This document shows positions 35,152-49,977 of a stretch of 64,000 nt of DNA, piece by piece. A program made the position numbers and the translations under genes. Each line of letters opens with the position of its first letter. Positions within the stretch are counted from its first letter, which is position 1. The stretch is from assembly GCA_003117195.1 (NCBI GenBank), contig BDSI01000167.1, forward strand, positions 165,305 through 229,304. Direction: 5' to 3'. Source of the stretch: Eudorina sp. 2006-703-Eu-15 (Eukaryota > Chlorophyta > Chlorophyceae > Chlamydomonadales > Volvocaceae). The notes beneath the pieces are model-generated. The model did not search any database. It saw only the letters and a list, made by a program, of their open reading frames with translations, and was not told the origin of the DNA.

Positions 35152-36694
35152 TTACAAGCTTGCAACCTCATCGCCCTCCACAGCGTCCAATACAAGGCAG
35201 GCGGTGCCATGACTGTCTGCGGATGAGTCAGGGCGCGGTGCATTGTTGTTAGTCATCCATGGGCCCCCTGCTCTGTGACGTACAGGATACAGCACAACAC
35301 GGCCTTGCTCCGAAACCGCCCACCGCGGACACACCGCGTCCTTATGTCCGCCCCCTCCGGCGGCGTGATGATGGATCACACAGGCCGTATGCATCATTAT
35401 GCAACGCGCATGCCGGTACAGTCGATGAGAGTAGTAACGAGAGTAGTGGCAAACGATCGACCATGTATGTATACCGATTAAGTACCGACGGCGCTTCAGA
35501 TGATTGGCGGTGTTTACGTCTTTCCCCAAGCAAGCGGCCAGGACAAGAAATGCGCCCGATCCGACCAACTCGGGCGGTTCCATGAGGAGGACTGGCCATA
35601 TATACCGACGGTGATCAAACATATCAAAAACGTACGTTACGGCAGGCCGCTGCTGCAAACACGGCTCACAGCCGACGAGCCGAGCGTCTCGGTGGACATA
35701 GGCGGCAGACCAAGCACCCACAATCTCATGCTGCCGTACGTGTGACCATTCCGCCATCTACATCCATGACTGTCCTGCCGTACAACCGAGAATTTGTATC
35801 CATGCCCCAACTGCAGGCCGACTCAGAACTGCTTACCCCATGGAATCCAGGCGTCGATGCAACCAGTGCACTTTTGGCGAATGCCCGTGTGCACACCTCC
35901 ATGAGGCGAACGTCCAAAATGCTGTCAATCGACCTGTCATGCAGCCTTCGAACCCCGTAAACTTGCGATCCACCCGCCTTCGAGTGCACCATACACACGC
36001 AGCCCCCGCCTTCAAAGGGCGCTTCGCCGAGCTTGCAACGTGAAACTCAAACTCCGACAGGCCCCGACAATGGCAAACTACGGTACTTGGCTTCAGCTGT
36101 CACCGGCGGGTTGCCCGGCGGGGGCCACCACTGTCCAGCAGATGACTCATATACAAACTGAACGGGTGTCGTACGCACATTCGCGGCGCGCGCACCCGAG
36201 GTGCCACTTTTGTTAATGTGACAGATGCCAGTCCCGCCCTAATGTACGGCACACGCGTGAGCCATGTACGACGTACACTTGAAATGCGACGCCCTCGATG
36301 GGCGTCCTAGGTAAAATCGAGAGCGGCGATGAAAACGCAACACCAACCGTTCCACACGTCCAAAAAGCTAAAACACGCCTTCGACTGCAGCCGGTATTGC
36401 AAGAAGCAGGACTCCAAGCGTGGCCCCGCCGGCACCCATTCTCCGGAGCGGCTGTATGCTGCGTGCTCTGCTGTATCGTAAAACACAAAACGCACAAGCA
36501 GTGTACCGGTCCAGACCCTGCTTCACAGCCTGTGCATACAGAAGGATCCTGTCACTGTTGTCCGTAACGAATACGTGCACCACGGGCGTTCCGGGCTCAG
36601 CCATGCCCCTTGCATGCCACGCACTCCTGCCGTGCCATGCCACCAACAAGAAGACACGCACGCCCAACCCGCTGAGCAACCCCTTTGACGCCAT
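35152..36694 (-). CDS. Candidate multi-exon gene with an N-terminal signal-like sequence, possibly frameshifted
   Basis: An ATG at 36694 starts MASKGLLSGLGVRVFLLVAW, a short basic end plus a hydrophobic core like a signal peptide, followed by VVHVFVTDNSDRILLYAQ. Near 36500 the protein-like frame shifts to RFVFYDTAEHAAYSRSGEW. Further exon-like blocks are FVYESSAGQWWPPPGNPP (about 36.1 kb); a block ending at 35837 before GTAAGC (VYGVRRLHDRSIDSILDVRL); one starting at 35652 after GTTTGCAG (QRPAVTYVFDMFDHRRYIWP), in matching phase; and a last part ending at 35152 (CLVLDAVEGDEVASL). I recognise no family. At least one frame change cannot be explained by an intron of normal size, so this may be a decaying gene. 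Together with 33050-33757 it may be one locus. Confidence 0.35.
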
Positions 36695-38431
36695 TTTAAA
36701 GCGGCCGAAGGGGCCAATCACGAATCACCCTCCGGCCACATGAATGATTATTAACATTTATTGAAGCCGCCGTACTAAGCGCCAACGGAAGGCGACTAAG
36801 CCCCTCCTCTGGCGCATTGTGGCAGCCGGCGGCCCGTTCCCATCGCCAGCACGGACAGGGTCCTAAAACGTGTTGTGGAGTGGAGCTAGGCAAACACGCA
36901 AAAGACAACAATTTGCTTCTCACCACCCGCCCGCCCGGCCACCGGCTGCCCGCAGGTGGCTTACCGTGCACCCACATCTCCACATGACATTAATCGGGGA
37001 AATCTGCAGCCGCGAAAGTTCTAGGAGGATTGTAGCTGCTGCTGCTGCTGCTGCTGCTGCTGCTAGCTCCTGTTTCTATCGCTATCATTGATACTGCTGT
37101 CCTTGTTTATCGATACCGCTCGGTGCGCCCGCTCGCCCTCGTGCCACCTCCGTCACTGACCACGCAATCACCCCCCCCCGCCGCCCACCCCCAACCGCCT
37201 CTTGAGCCATGATAATCCCCGTACTTGGATGCGCCACGACAACGGCCCGCCCCCACGTGTCCCCGTCCAACCTCCGTCGTACATCCATCCACCTGCCAAC
37301 TCCGTGACGGTACTCCGCTCACGATTTCACGGCTCTTCGTTCCTCGTACCTCCGACGGACTTCACCATACCGTGTGTGCTGTACAGCAGGGCGCGTGGCT
37401 CGTTCAAAAGCAAGCGAAACACACCAATACACAAGTATGCGGGTTTCTTTTCTAAACACAAGTATGCGTTAGAGAGCATACCCCCGCAATGAATCACTCG
37501 CGGAATCTGTAACTGTTTCGTTCCCCTACTGCAACAAGAGATGTGAGAAACTACGTATATAGATCACTCGTTGTGCAGCGGACCTTTCTTTCCCAACGAA
37601 TGAATTAACTTCATGGATGTACGACACCTGGACGAGCAATCCAACAAAGTCCCAGCGTGGACCTGCAATTAACTGGAGCGCCTGTCTGCAGCCGGCGGGG
37701 CCGCGCAACCGCTCCGGCATCCCTCGCAACGCGGCGGGCCCTGAAACACCTGAAGCTGTCTGTGGTGGCCCCCCCCCCGCGGCAACACCGCTCGACCATT
37801 CACGCACTCTAACTCGAAAGTCTCTCCTGTCTGTCTGCATCGCTCTCACTCTCTCTCGCTCTCTCAGTCATTGTCTCAGATGGACACAGCGTTCTTCTCA
37901 CACTCATAAAAAGCTATGTCGGAATTGGTCGCATAGTCTCTTCGCGCTAGCTAGGGTAAAGAGAGCTTCGCCCCCGGCTCAGGGTACGCGGCCGACCGGG
38001 CCATCCAGGGCTCACCACCACAGTGACGTGTCGTACATACGTCGTACATACGCAGCGCGAATCCCGTTAGCCAACCCCGCATCAAACCTTCCCTGTGCGT
38101 CTCCATGCACACTTTCCCTGCGCACTCTCCCTGCGTTTACATCCCTGCGCCCTTTCCCCGCATAGATCTCCATACGCACGCGTTCCCTGTGCGTTTTCCG
38201 CCGCGCCTCCATATGCACCACAGCATCGAGCGCCCGGCCGGGCACAGCAGCAAAACCTCCTCGGGTTACACCTTTTTGCCTAGGCCAACCGGACGCCACC
38301 TCCAACCCGGCTCGCCGCAAGGGTCGGAACACACATAACGAGGCTCAAGCCATCTCGCCGCGCCGACGCGGACGTTGTTACTGACTTGATGTGTCTTGCC
38401 TGGGCTGCGCCCCCGGCGGTGCAAAGCCTGG
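36695..38431. other. Intergenic stretch, no gene supported
   Basis: About 1.7 kb with short ORFs only. A GCT triplet run lies at 37037-37065, and a C-rich imperfect repeat of 'CCCTGCG' words at about 38090-38190. No exon chain or RNA gene is visible. Confidence 0.5.
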
Positions 38432-38436
38432 TTACA
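38432..38436 (-). terminator. TGTAA polyadenylation motif of the poly-Q gene
   Basis: The minus strand reads TGTAA 78 nt downstream of the stop codon at 38514, the position expected for a chlorophyte poly(A) signal. Confidence 0.5.
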
Positions 38437-38513
38437 GTATACGTCCCCAGCGGAGAGCCCACACAGCATCTATCTCGAGCAGCCCTTGGCTGCGCCGCGT
38501 CACAGGCGGTCTC

Positions 38514-40937
<2,424 letters not shown>

Positions 40938-42102
40938 CCTTGATTGTTCTGTTGCGTCCCTGGCTGGTCGAGGTTATCGACGAGATGTTAACGTGATAGC
41001 AGCAATTTCTCAAAATTAAACTCAGCAGATTTTCTTCTCTCTAACCCAAAGAGCATCCCACCTTCACCCAGACAGTGTGGGCAGTACACGATGAGTAAAC
41101 GACAACATCAGGCACACTGCATTAAGAGATCGCGGACATGACTTCCTCAAATAACTGCAAGCTACAATATTTAAATATTTACGATGACAGAAATAGGCCC
41201 TAATGAAATAATTCGTAGCCTTCTGTACCGCAGGTCTGTACAGTCTGTACCGCAAGGTCGAAATGAAGAACGGGACTCGATCCAAATAGAGATCCGACTT
41301 CATACAACGGTTTCCACGCCCACGACTTGGCAAGGAATGTGCCAAGAGATATCTTTATTCACTTGATTTGGATTGGGACTGCGTCCTGATGCATGGACTA
41401 AATGCCATAACCAGCCCTGCATAGGCCTGAAAGTATCTGGCCACCAAGCGGTTAAAATCTTAAAGTTACAGCCGTTGCATGAATTTTCAACGGGGTCAAC
41501 GGGGCATGCATTCATTAGAACAGACAGAAGGTGAGATTAGTAACAGGAGTACTTTGCGCGCGTGCGCCGCGTCGCACTTAGTCTCATTCTTATCATGTTA
41601 ATCATTTCAATAAACACATATGGTTATGAGCTGTTATGTGCCATCAGTTTTCGCGATGACTGACCCGGACTGACCAACCTGGACCAAACGTCCACTCTAG
41701 GCTGGATCACGCTTAAACTAATGGCAATAATTGTTCATTCAGACTTATACATTTTGGCCTATGATTGCGTACACTTTCTTACACCAATCCCGCAGCCGTT
41801 GACGTTTAACATCACATGCTGCATTGCATGCATTCAACCATGGTCCATAATGCCATTGCCACGGATTTTCAGGAACCAGGAAATGACAATGATCCTAATG
41901 ATCCAGAGCTGCTGACGAGCTACCTTGAAACCCTGAATACCGTATCGGTCATTTCTATTAACAGTTTCACACTTACCGCCTACGTGGTCATGCATGCTGA
42001 AACTAAGGGATCAACACATGTATGCTACATACGGTACGATATAGCTTTCTCTTGCCTAGTAAATGTTAGGGACGGTGGTGGAACCCTGTGGAACCTCAAT
42101 GT
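40938..42102. other. AT-richer flank between the poly-Q gene and the tandem duplication
   Basis: About 1.2 kb with clearly lower GC than the rest of the window. The proximal part should carry the poly-Q gene promoter. One small ORF at the right end is listed separately. Nothing else was recognised. Confidence 0.5.
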
Positions 42103-42121
42103 GCACGGGCTGGAACACTAA
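41816..42121 (+). CDS. Small hypothetical ORF (101 aa) crossing the left duplication boundary
   Basis: ATG at 41816, stop TAA at 42119-42121. The sequence is ordinary in composition (ELLTSYLETLNTVSVISINS, STHVCYIRYDIAFSC), with no repeats or domain. It lies in AT-rich DNA where open frames of this length are less expected by chance than in GC-rich DNA. Its last six codons lie inside the duplicated block. It could be a small gene, the 3' end of a split gene, or chance. Confidence 0.3.
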   Translation: MLHCMHSTMVHNAIATDFQEPGNDNDPNDPELLTSYLETLNTVSVISINSFTLTAYVVMHAETKGSTHVCYIRYDIAFSCLVNVRDGGGTLWNLNVHGLEH

Positions 42122-43035
42122 TATATGTGTTCCTAATATTATTTCATATCATTTATGACAAAAATATTAACAAAGGCCCCGGTTCCACGGGTGGTTCCGT
42201 GCTCAGCAAGTAACAAACTTCCTCACCCACAACCAGACAACAACCCTTTTGATAGCATTATAAGTTACTATGCATAGAGTAACATGATTGCGGCGGAGCA
42301 CACTCGAGTGCAAACAATGCTGGGTCGGCCGTCCAACATTGCTGGTTTGCTGCGCTCTGCCGCATTGCAAGAGTGCATTCACTCAACGCATTCCACATTA
42401 AGATAATTGTAATTGTATTAAATTATTGGGAGTCATTGCGGCTTTATCCGAAGGGTCTCTTTAAATTGACAGACAGGGAAATGCCTCACAGCAACCAGGG
42501 AAATGCCCCACAGCAAAGTAAGTTATGAACACACGAGACTTACATAGTCAAGTGCGGCAGCAGCTGAACAGACCTTCGTCCTGTGTGCGTGACGCCCCGA
42601 ATGAAGTGTCGGTCCCCGATCCGTCGCTCAATCCCTCACGACGACCAGCTTTCCGAACGGGCTTGCACACGGCGCACTTCTGATCGCGGTATGTCAAAGT
42701 GCCTTCGTAACAGTGCTGTTAGGCTGGGCAACCCTGCGCTGGGACATTCAAGACCTGTCGTACGGACGAAGACCGCTTGAAGCGCCAAACACCATGCACA
42801 CGGAAAGCCCGCTGCCTTCTCCCACCAAGTACTACACTGGTACTTGCGCGCAGAGCCTGTTCCCAGCAGGCGGCTACGGGTTGCTAGCGCCCTCTCCCAC
42901 CAGCTGCCCTCGCATGCTGCCCTCGCTCTCCCACCATTTGCTACACTGTTTTTTGCGCAACACCCGTTCGCAGCAGTTGGGTACGAATGTTGCGCGCCCT
43001 CTCCCATTACCTGTTCGACCACGCTTCAACTGCAA

Positions 43036-46000
43036 CTGCTACACTGGCCACTGGCAAGTGATAGAACAGCAATCCGACCAGCCGCGGCGACAGGGTGGGC
43101 CGAGAACCACATCGCACACCTGCTTGCAGTGTCCCCACACACGACCCCCCGGCTCGGAGGCAACCAAGCCCCGCGGCAGGCCGCCGCCAAGCCTCATGGC
43201 CGCCCGCGCCCTACCAGGGACGTGTTATTGCTACACTGGCCACTGGCAAGTGTCAGACCAGCAATCCGACCAGCCGCGGCGACAGGGTGGGCCGAGAACC
43301 ACATCGCACACCGGCTTGCCGTGTCCCCACACACGACCCCCCGGCTCGGAAGCAACCAAGCCCCGCGGCAGGCCGCCGCCAAGCCTCTTGGCCGCCCGCG
43401 CCCTACCAGGGACGTGTTATTGCTACACTGGCCACTGGCAAGTGTCAGACCAGCAATCCGACCAGCCGCGGCGACAGGGTGGGCCGAGAACCACATCACA
43501 CACCTGCTTGCCGTGTCCCCACACACGACCCCCCGGCTCGGAGGCAACCAAGCCCCGCGGCAGGCCGCCGCCAAGCCTCATGGCCGCCCGCGCCCTACCA
43601 GGGACGTGTTATTGCTACACTGGCCACTGGCAAGTGTCAGACCAGCAATCCGACCAGCCGCGGCGACAGGGTGGGCCGAGAACCACATCACACACCTGCT
43701 TGCCGTGTCCCCACACACGACCCCCCGGCTCGGAGGCAACCAAGCCCCGCGGCAGGCCGCCGCCAAGCCTCATGGCCGCCCGCGCCCTACCAGGGACGTG
43801 TTATTGCTACACTGGCCACTGGCAAGTGTCAGACCAGCAATCCGACCAGCCGCGGCGACAGGGTGGGCCGAGAACCACATCACACACCTGCTTGCCGTGT
43901 CCCCACACACGACCCCCCGGCTCGGAGGCAACCAAGCCCCGCGGCAGGCCGCCGCCAAGCCTCATGGCCGCCCGCGCCCTACCAGGGACGTGTTATTGCT
44001 ACACTGGCCACTGGCAAGTGTCAGACCAGCAATCCGACCAGCCGCGGCGACAGGGTGGGCCGAGAACCACATCACACACCTGCTTGCCGTGTCCCCACAC
44101 ACGACCCCCCGGCTCGGAGGCAACCAAGCCCCGCGGCAGGCCGCCGCCAAGCCTCATGGCCGCCCGCGCCCTACCAGGGACGTGTTATTGCTACACTGGC
44201 CACTGGCAAGTGTCAGACCAGCAATCCGACCAGCCGCGGCGACAGGGTGGGCCGAGAACCAAATCGCACACCTGCTTGCCGTGTCCCCACACACGACCCC
44301 CCGGCTCGGAGGCAACCAAGCCCCGCGGCAGGCCGCCGCCAAGCCTCATGGCCGCCCGCGCCCTACCAGGGACGTGTTATTGCTACACTGGCCACTGGCA
44401 AGTGTCAGACCAGCAATCCGACCAGCCGCGGCGACAGGGTGGGCCGAGAACCACATCGCACACCGCTTGCCGTGTCCCCACACACGACCCCCCGGCTCGG
44501 AAGCAACCAAGCCCCGCGGCAGGCCGCCGCCAAGCCTCTTGGCCGCCCGCGCCCTACCAGGGACGTGTTATTGCTACACTGGCCACTGGCAAGTGTCAGA
44601 CCAGCAATCCGACCAGCCGCGGCGACAGGGTGGGCCGAGAACCACATCACACACCTGCTTGCCGTGTCCCCACACACGACCCCCCGGCTCGGAGGCAACC
44701 AAGCCCCGCGGCAGGCCGCCGCCAAGCCTCATGGCCGCCCGCGCCCTACCAGGGACGTGTTATTGCTACACTGGCCACTGGCAAGTGTCAGACCAGCAAT
44801 CCGACCAGCCGCGGCGACAGGGTGGGCCGAGAACCACATCACACACCTGCTTGCCGTGTCCCCACACACGACCCCCCGGCTCGGAGGCAACCAAGCCCCG
44901 CGGCAGGCCGCCGCCAAGCCTCATGGCCGCCCGCGCCCTACCAGGGACGTGTTATTGCTACACTGGCCACTGGCAAGTGTCAGACCAGCAATCCGACCAG
45001 CCGCGGCGACAGGGTGGGCCGAGAACCAAATCGCACACCTGCTTGCCGTGTCCCCACACACGACCCCCCGGCTCGGAGGCAACCAAGCCCCGCGGCAGGC
45101 CGCCGCCAAGCCTCATGGCCGCCCGCGCCCTACCAGGGACGTGTTATTGCTACACTGGCCGCTGGCAAGTGTCAGACCAGCAATCCGACCAGCCGCGGCG
45201 ACAGGGTGGGCCGAGAACCAAATCGCACACCTGCTTGCCGTGTCCCCACACACGACCCCCCGGCTCGGAGGCAACCAAGCCCCGCGGCAGGCCGCCGCCA
45301 AGCCTCATGGCCGCCCGCGCCCTACCAGGGACGTGTTATTGCTACACTGGCCACTGGCAAGTGTCAGACCAGCAATCCGACCAGCCGCGGCGACAGGGTG
45401 GGCCGAGAACCACATCACACACCTGCTTGCCGTGTCCCCACACACGACCCCCCGGCTCGGAGGCAACCAAGCCCCGCGGCAGGCCGCCGCCAAGCCTCAT
45501 GGCCGCCCGCGCCCTACCAGGGACGTGTTATTGCTACACTGGCCACTGGCAAGTGTCAGACCAGCAATCCGACCAGCCGCGGCGACAGGGTGGGCCGAGA
45601 ACCACATCACACACCTGCTTGCCGTGTCCCCACACACGACCCCCGGCTCGGAGGCAACCAAGCCCCGCGGCAGGCCGCCGCCAAGCCTCATGGCCGCCCG
45701 CGCCCTACCAGGGACGTGTTATTGCTACACTGGCCACTGGCAAGTGTCAGACCAGCAATCCGACCAGCCGCGGCGACAGGGTGGGCCGAGAACCACATCA
45801 CACACCTGCTTGCCGTGTCCCCACACACGACCCCCCGGCTCGGAGGCAACCAAGCCCCGCGGCAGGCCGCCGCCAAGCCTCATGGCCGCCCGCGCCCTAC
45901 CAGGGACGTGTTATTGCTACACTGGCCACTGGCAAGTGTCAGACCAGCAATCCGACCAGCCGCGGCGACAGGGTGGGCCGAGAACCAAATCGCACACCTG

Positions 46001-47332
46001 CTTGCCGTGTCCCCACACACGACCCCCCGGCTCGGAGGCAACCAAGCCCCGCGGCAGGCCGCCGCCAAGCCTCATGGCCGCCCGCGCCCTACCAGGGACG
46101 TGTTATTGCTACACTGGCCACTGGCAAGTGTCAGACCAGCAATCCGACCAGCCGCGGCGACAGGGTGGGCCGAGAACCAAATCGCACACCTGCTTGCCGT
46201 GTCCCCACACACGACCCCCCGGCTCGGAGGCAACCAAGCCCGCGGCAGGCCGCCGCCAAGCCTCATGGCCGCCCGCGCCCTACCAGGGACGTGTTATTGC
46301 TACACTGGCCACTGGCAAGTGTCAGACCAGCAATCCGACCAGCCGCGGCGACAGGGTGGGCCGAGAACCACATCACACACCTGCTTGCCGTGTCCCCACA
46401 CACGACCCCCCGGCTCGGAGGCAACCAAGCCCCGCGGCAGGCCGCCGCCAAGCCTCATGGCCGCCCGCGCCCTACCAGGGACGTGTTATTGCTACACTGG
46501 CCACTGGCAAGTGTCAGACCAGCAATCCGACCAGCCGCGGCGACAGGGTGGGCCGAGAACCACATCACACACCTGCTTGCCGTGTCCCCACACACGACCC
46601 CCCGGCTCGGAGGCAACCAAGCCCCGCGGCAGGCCGCCGCCAAGCCTCATGGCCGCCCGCGCCCTACCAGGGACGTGTTATTGCTACACTGGCCACTGGC
46701 AAGTGTCAGACCAGCAATCCGACCAGCCGCGGCGACAGGGTGGGCCGAGAACCAAATCGCACACCTGCTTGCCGTGTCCCCACACACGACCCCCCGGCTC
46801 GGAGGCAACCAAGCCCCGCGGCAGGCCGCCGCCAAGCCTCATGGCCGCCCGCGCCCTACCAGGGACGTGTTATTGCTACACTGGCCACTGGCAAGTGTCA
46901 GACCAGCAATCCGACCAGCCGCGGCGACAGGGTGGGCCGAGAACCACATCACACACCTGCTTGCCGTGTCCCCACACACGACCCCCCGGCTCGGAGGCAA
47001 CCAAGCCCCGCGGCAGGCCGCCGCCAAGCCTCATGGCCGCCCGCGCCCTACCAGGGACGTGTTATTGCTACACTGGCCACTGGCAAGTGTCAGACCAGCA
47101 ATCCGACCAGCCGCGGCGACAGGGTGGGCCGAGAACCAAATCGCACACCTGCTTGCCGTGTCCCCACACACGACCCCCCGGCTCGGAGGCAACCAAGCCC
47201 CGCGGCAGGCCGCCGCCAAGCCTCATGGCCGCCCGCGCCCTACCAGGGACGTGTTATTGCTACACTGGCCACTGGCAAGTGTCAGACTAGCAATCCGACC
47301 AGCCGCGGCGACAGGGTGGGCCGAGAACCACA
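43036..47332. repeat. 192-bp satellite array, left, about 22 copies
   Basis: The unit starts around TTATTGCTACACTGGCCACTGG and includes CGACCAGCCGCGGCGACAGG, CCCCACACACGACCCCCCGG and GGCAGGCCGCCGCCAAGCC. Copies are almost identical; a few diagnostic variants (ACATCACAC or AAATCGCAC; GGAAGC with CTCTTGG; GCCGCTGGC) mark types. Three copies are 191 bp (deletions near 44464, 45643 and 46240). As 192 is divisible by 3 and the unit has no plus-strand stop, all three plus frames are open for over 4 kb. Confidence 0.95.
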
Positions 47333-47556
47333 TGACATCTGTTGCTACTGTACCTTGTTTGTTAGCGAGTTTGCACTGGGAACAAAACGGCTTTGAAGTA
47401 CTGCACTGTTGTTACCTGTTCCGGTCTTGTTCTGCATTATTATGGTATGTGTCATACGTCCACGATTTTAACCTTGTTGCGTCAGATGTTCGTACACAGA
47501 CTAGCGTCCAATTTACATGACGTGCATGTTGTTCTGCCCCCTACCCTGTTGGAGCA

Positions 47557-49151
47557 GGGGGCCACCGAACCCATGCGGCCCTCCCACCAACTGCTACACT
47601 GGTTTTCGCACACATCGTGATAAAGTCCCGTTCCCAGCAAGCGGCCACGTGGTGCTCCAATAAGTCAGGGGGGCCACCAAACCCATGCGGCCCTCCCACC
47701 AACTGCTACACTGGTTTTCGCACACATCGTGATCAAGTCCCGTTCCCAGCAAGCGGCCACGTGGTGCTCCAATAAGTCAGGGGGGCCACCGAACCCATGC
47801 GGCCCTCCCACCAACTGCTACACTGGTTTTCGCACACATCGTGATCAAGTCCCGTTCCCAGCAAGCGGCCACGTGGTGCTCCAATAAGTCAGGGGGGCCA
47901 CCGAACCCATGCGGCCCTCCCACCAACTGCTACACTGGTTTTCGCACACATCGTGATCAAGTCCCGTTCCCAGCAAGCGGCCACGTGGTGCTCCAATAAG
48001 TCAGGGGGGCCACCGAACCCATGCGGCCCTCCCACCAACTGCTACACTGGTTTTCGCACACATCGTGATCAAGTCCCGTTCCCAGCAAGCGGCCACGTGG
48101 TGCTCCAATAAGTCAGGGGGGCCACCAAACCCATGCGGCCCTCCCACCAACTGCTACACTGGTTTTCGCACACATCGTGATCAAGTCCCGTTCCCAGCAA
48201 GCGGCCACGTGGTGCTCCAATAAGTCAGGGGGGCCACCAAACCCATGCGGCCCTCCCACCAACTGCTACACTGGTTTTCGCACACATCGTGATCAAGTCC
48301 CGTTCCCAGCAAGCGGCCACGTGGTGCTCCAATAAGTCAGGGGGGCCACCGAACCCATGCGGCCCTCCCACCAACTGCTACACTGGTTTTCGCACACATC
48401 GTGATCAAGTCCCGTTCCCAGCAAGCGGCCACGTGGTGCTCCAATAAGTCAGGGGGGCCACCGAACCCATGCGGCCCTCCCACCAACTGCTACACTGGTT
48501 TTCGCACACATCGTGATCAAGTCCCGTTCCCAGCAAGCGGCCACGTGGTGCTCCAATAAGTCAGGGGGCCACCGAACCCATGCGGCCCTCCCACCAACTG
48601 CTACACTGATTTTCGCACACATCGTGATCAAGTCCCGTTCCCAGCAAGCGGCCACGTGGTGCTCCAATAAGTCAGGGGGGCCACCAAACCCATGCGGCCC
48701 TCCCACCAACTGCTACACTGGTTTTCGCACACATCGTGATCAAGTCCCGTTCCCAGCAAGCGGCCACGTGGTGCTCCAATAAGTCAGGGGGGCCACCGAA
48801 CCCATGCGGCCCTCCCACCAACTGCTACACTGGTTTTCGCACACATCGTGATCAAGTCCCGTTCCCAGCAAGCGGCCACGTGGTGCTCCAATAAGTCAGG
48901 GGGGCCACCAAACCCATGCGGCCCTCCCACCAACTGCTACACTGGTTTTCGCACACATCGTGATCAAGTCCCGTTCCCAGCAAGCGGCCACGTGGTGCTC
49001 CAATAAGTCAGGGGGGCCACCAAACCCATGCGGCCCTCCCACCAACTGCTACACTGGTTTTCGCACACATCGTGATCAAGTCCCGTTCCCAGCAAGCGGC
49101 CACGTGGTGCTCCAATAAGTCAGGGGGGCCACCAAATCCATGCGGCCCTCC
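47557..49151. repeat. 112-bp satellite array, left, 14 copies
   Basis: The unit is GTGCTCCAATAAGTCAGGGG, GGCCACC(A/G)AACCCATGCGG, CCCTCCCACCAACTGCTACA, CTGGTTTTCGCACACATCGT, GATCAAGTCCCGTTCCCAGC, AAGCGGCCACGTG. Each copy has a CCACGTGG palindrome. Copies differ mainly at one A/G site and rare single-base changes. Confidence 0.95.
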
Positions 49152-49178
49152 CGACTTCGACACCGATGTGCCGTTCAT

Positions 49179-49977
49179 TTACGGCGCCTGTCTGACGAAC
49201 ACAAACGCGGAAAACTCGCCGCCACCCGACATCGCCACGTTTCTGCACACGGCCACCAGAGTCATTCCGATAAACCCCGCGGATGCTGTTTCCGCGAGCA
49301 CGTCGCGCCGTCCATCTTGAACAAAGGCCAGGCCCTGCGGTTAGCTGACAAATGATGACGGCAAAATGCAGCATGTCATGTCGTGGAGTACGTTGCGCCA
49401 TTGACATACCTGCATGGTGCTGCTCGCGTTTACCCTGGCCGCCAGTGCCTTGCGGTCAGCTGCGTTCCAGCCCTCCCAGAACGTATACAGGTGGGTGGTA
49501 CCGTCAAAGCCATTTATCGGCATTCGCTGGATGTCCATGTGCACGATGGCAGGCCATGTCTCCTTTAGGTAGGCAGCAGCTGCGCTACCTGCAAACGTCA
49601 ATTGCAATTTTTTTTTCGTCTGCAGAGTTCCCGCTTGCAGACAACAAGAAAACACCTTTCACACTGCGCAGGTTCTTGAGGGAGCTATGCACCGATTCCC
49701 ATGGGGACGGCAGAGACGTAAGGTCACGGCTGCTGACAGCGGCGGCGATGGCGGTGGTCCCGCACTGCCCTGCTGCGTCACCGCTGGGGGCAGCGGCGGC
49801 GATGGCGGTGGTCCCGCACTGCCCTGCTGCGTCACCGCTGGGGGCAGCGGCGGCGATGGCGGTGGTCGCGCACGGCCCTGCGGCGTCACCGCGGGGGGCA
49901 GCGGCGGCGATGGCGGTGGTCCCGCACTGCTCTGCTGCGTCACCACTGGGGGCAGCGGCGGCGATGGCGGTGGTCCC
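49179..49977 (-). pseudogene. Left copy of the duplicated minus-strand gene, cut off from its 5' end
   Basis: Exons: up to 49656 (…SSLKNLRSVK), 49588..49410 (SAAAAYLKETWPAIVHMD, then FWEGWNAADRKALAARVN) and 49334..49179 (GLAFVQDGRRDVLAETASAG ... AFVFVRQAP, stop). Introns of 67 and 75 bp have GTGTTT/TTTGCAG and GTATGT/ACCGCAG borders, and the phases agree. The 5' part is an 18-residue repeat (TTAIAAAAPSGDAAGQC) encoded by the 54-bp minisatellite. It stops at 49977, where the next duplication unit begins, so upstream exons and promoter are missing. The product is unknown. It is identical, where readable, to the right copy. A plus-strand reading of the same region is possible but less protein-like. 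Confidence 0.5.

Larger units (their letters stand above)
42103..49977. repeat. Tandem segmental duplication, left unit (7875 bp)
   Basis: From GCACGGGCTGGAACAC at 42103 the sequence recurs from 49978 almost without change. Order inside the unit: single-copy leader (to about 43035), 192-bp satellite array, 240-bp spacer, 112-bp satellite array, minus-strand exons, 54-bp minisatellite. Single-copy parts appear essentially identical to the right unit; one extra C near 50471 was noticed. The arrays differ in copy number. Confidence 0.95.

Noticed and set aside
42112..42143. Rep-type replication origin (TAATATTAC-like nonanucleotide near a hairpin)
   Set aside because: TAATATTAT lies just outside the hairpin rather than in its loop, differs at the last base, and no Rep-like gene is present. 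In AT-rich sequence this is expected by chance.
47557..49151. Possible CRISPR array
   Set aside because: Units are identical over their full length with no variable spacers, far longer than CRISPR repeats, and the genome context is eukaryotic. The same holds for the 192-, 54- and 42-bp arrays.
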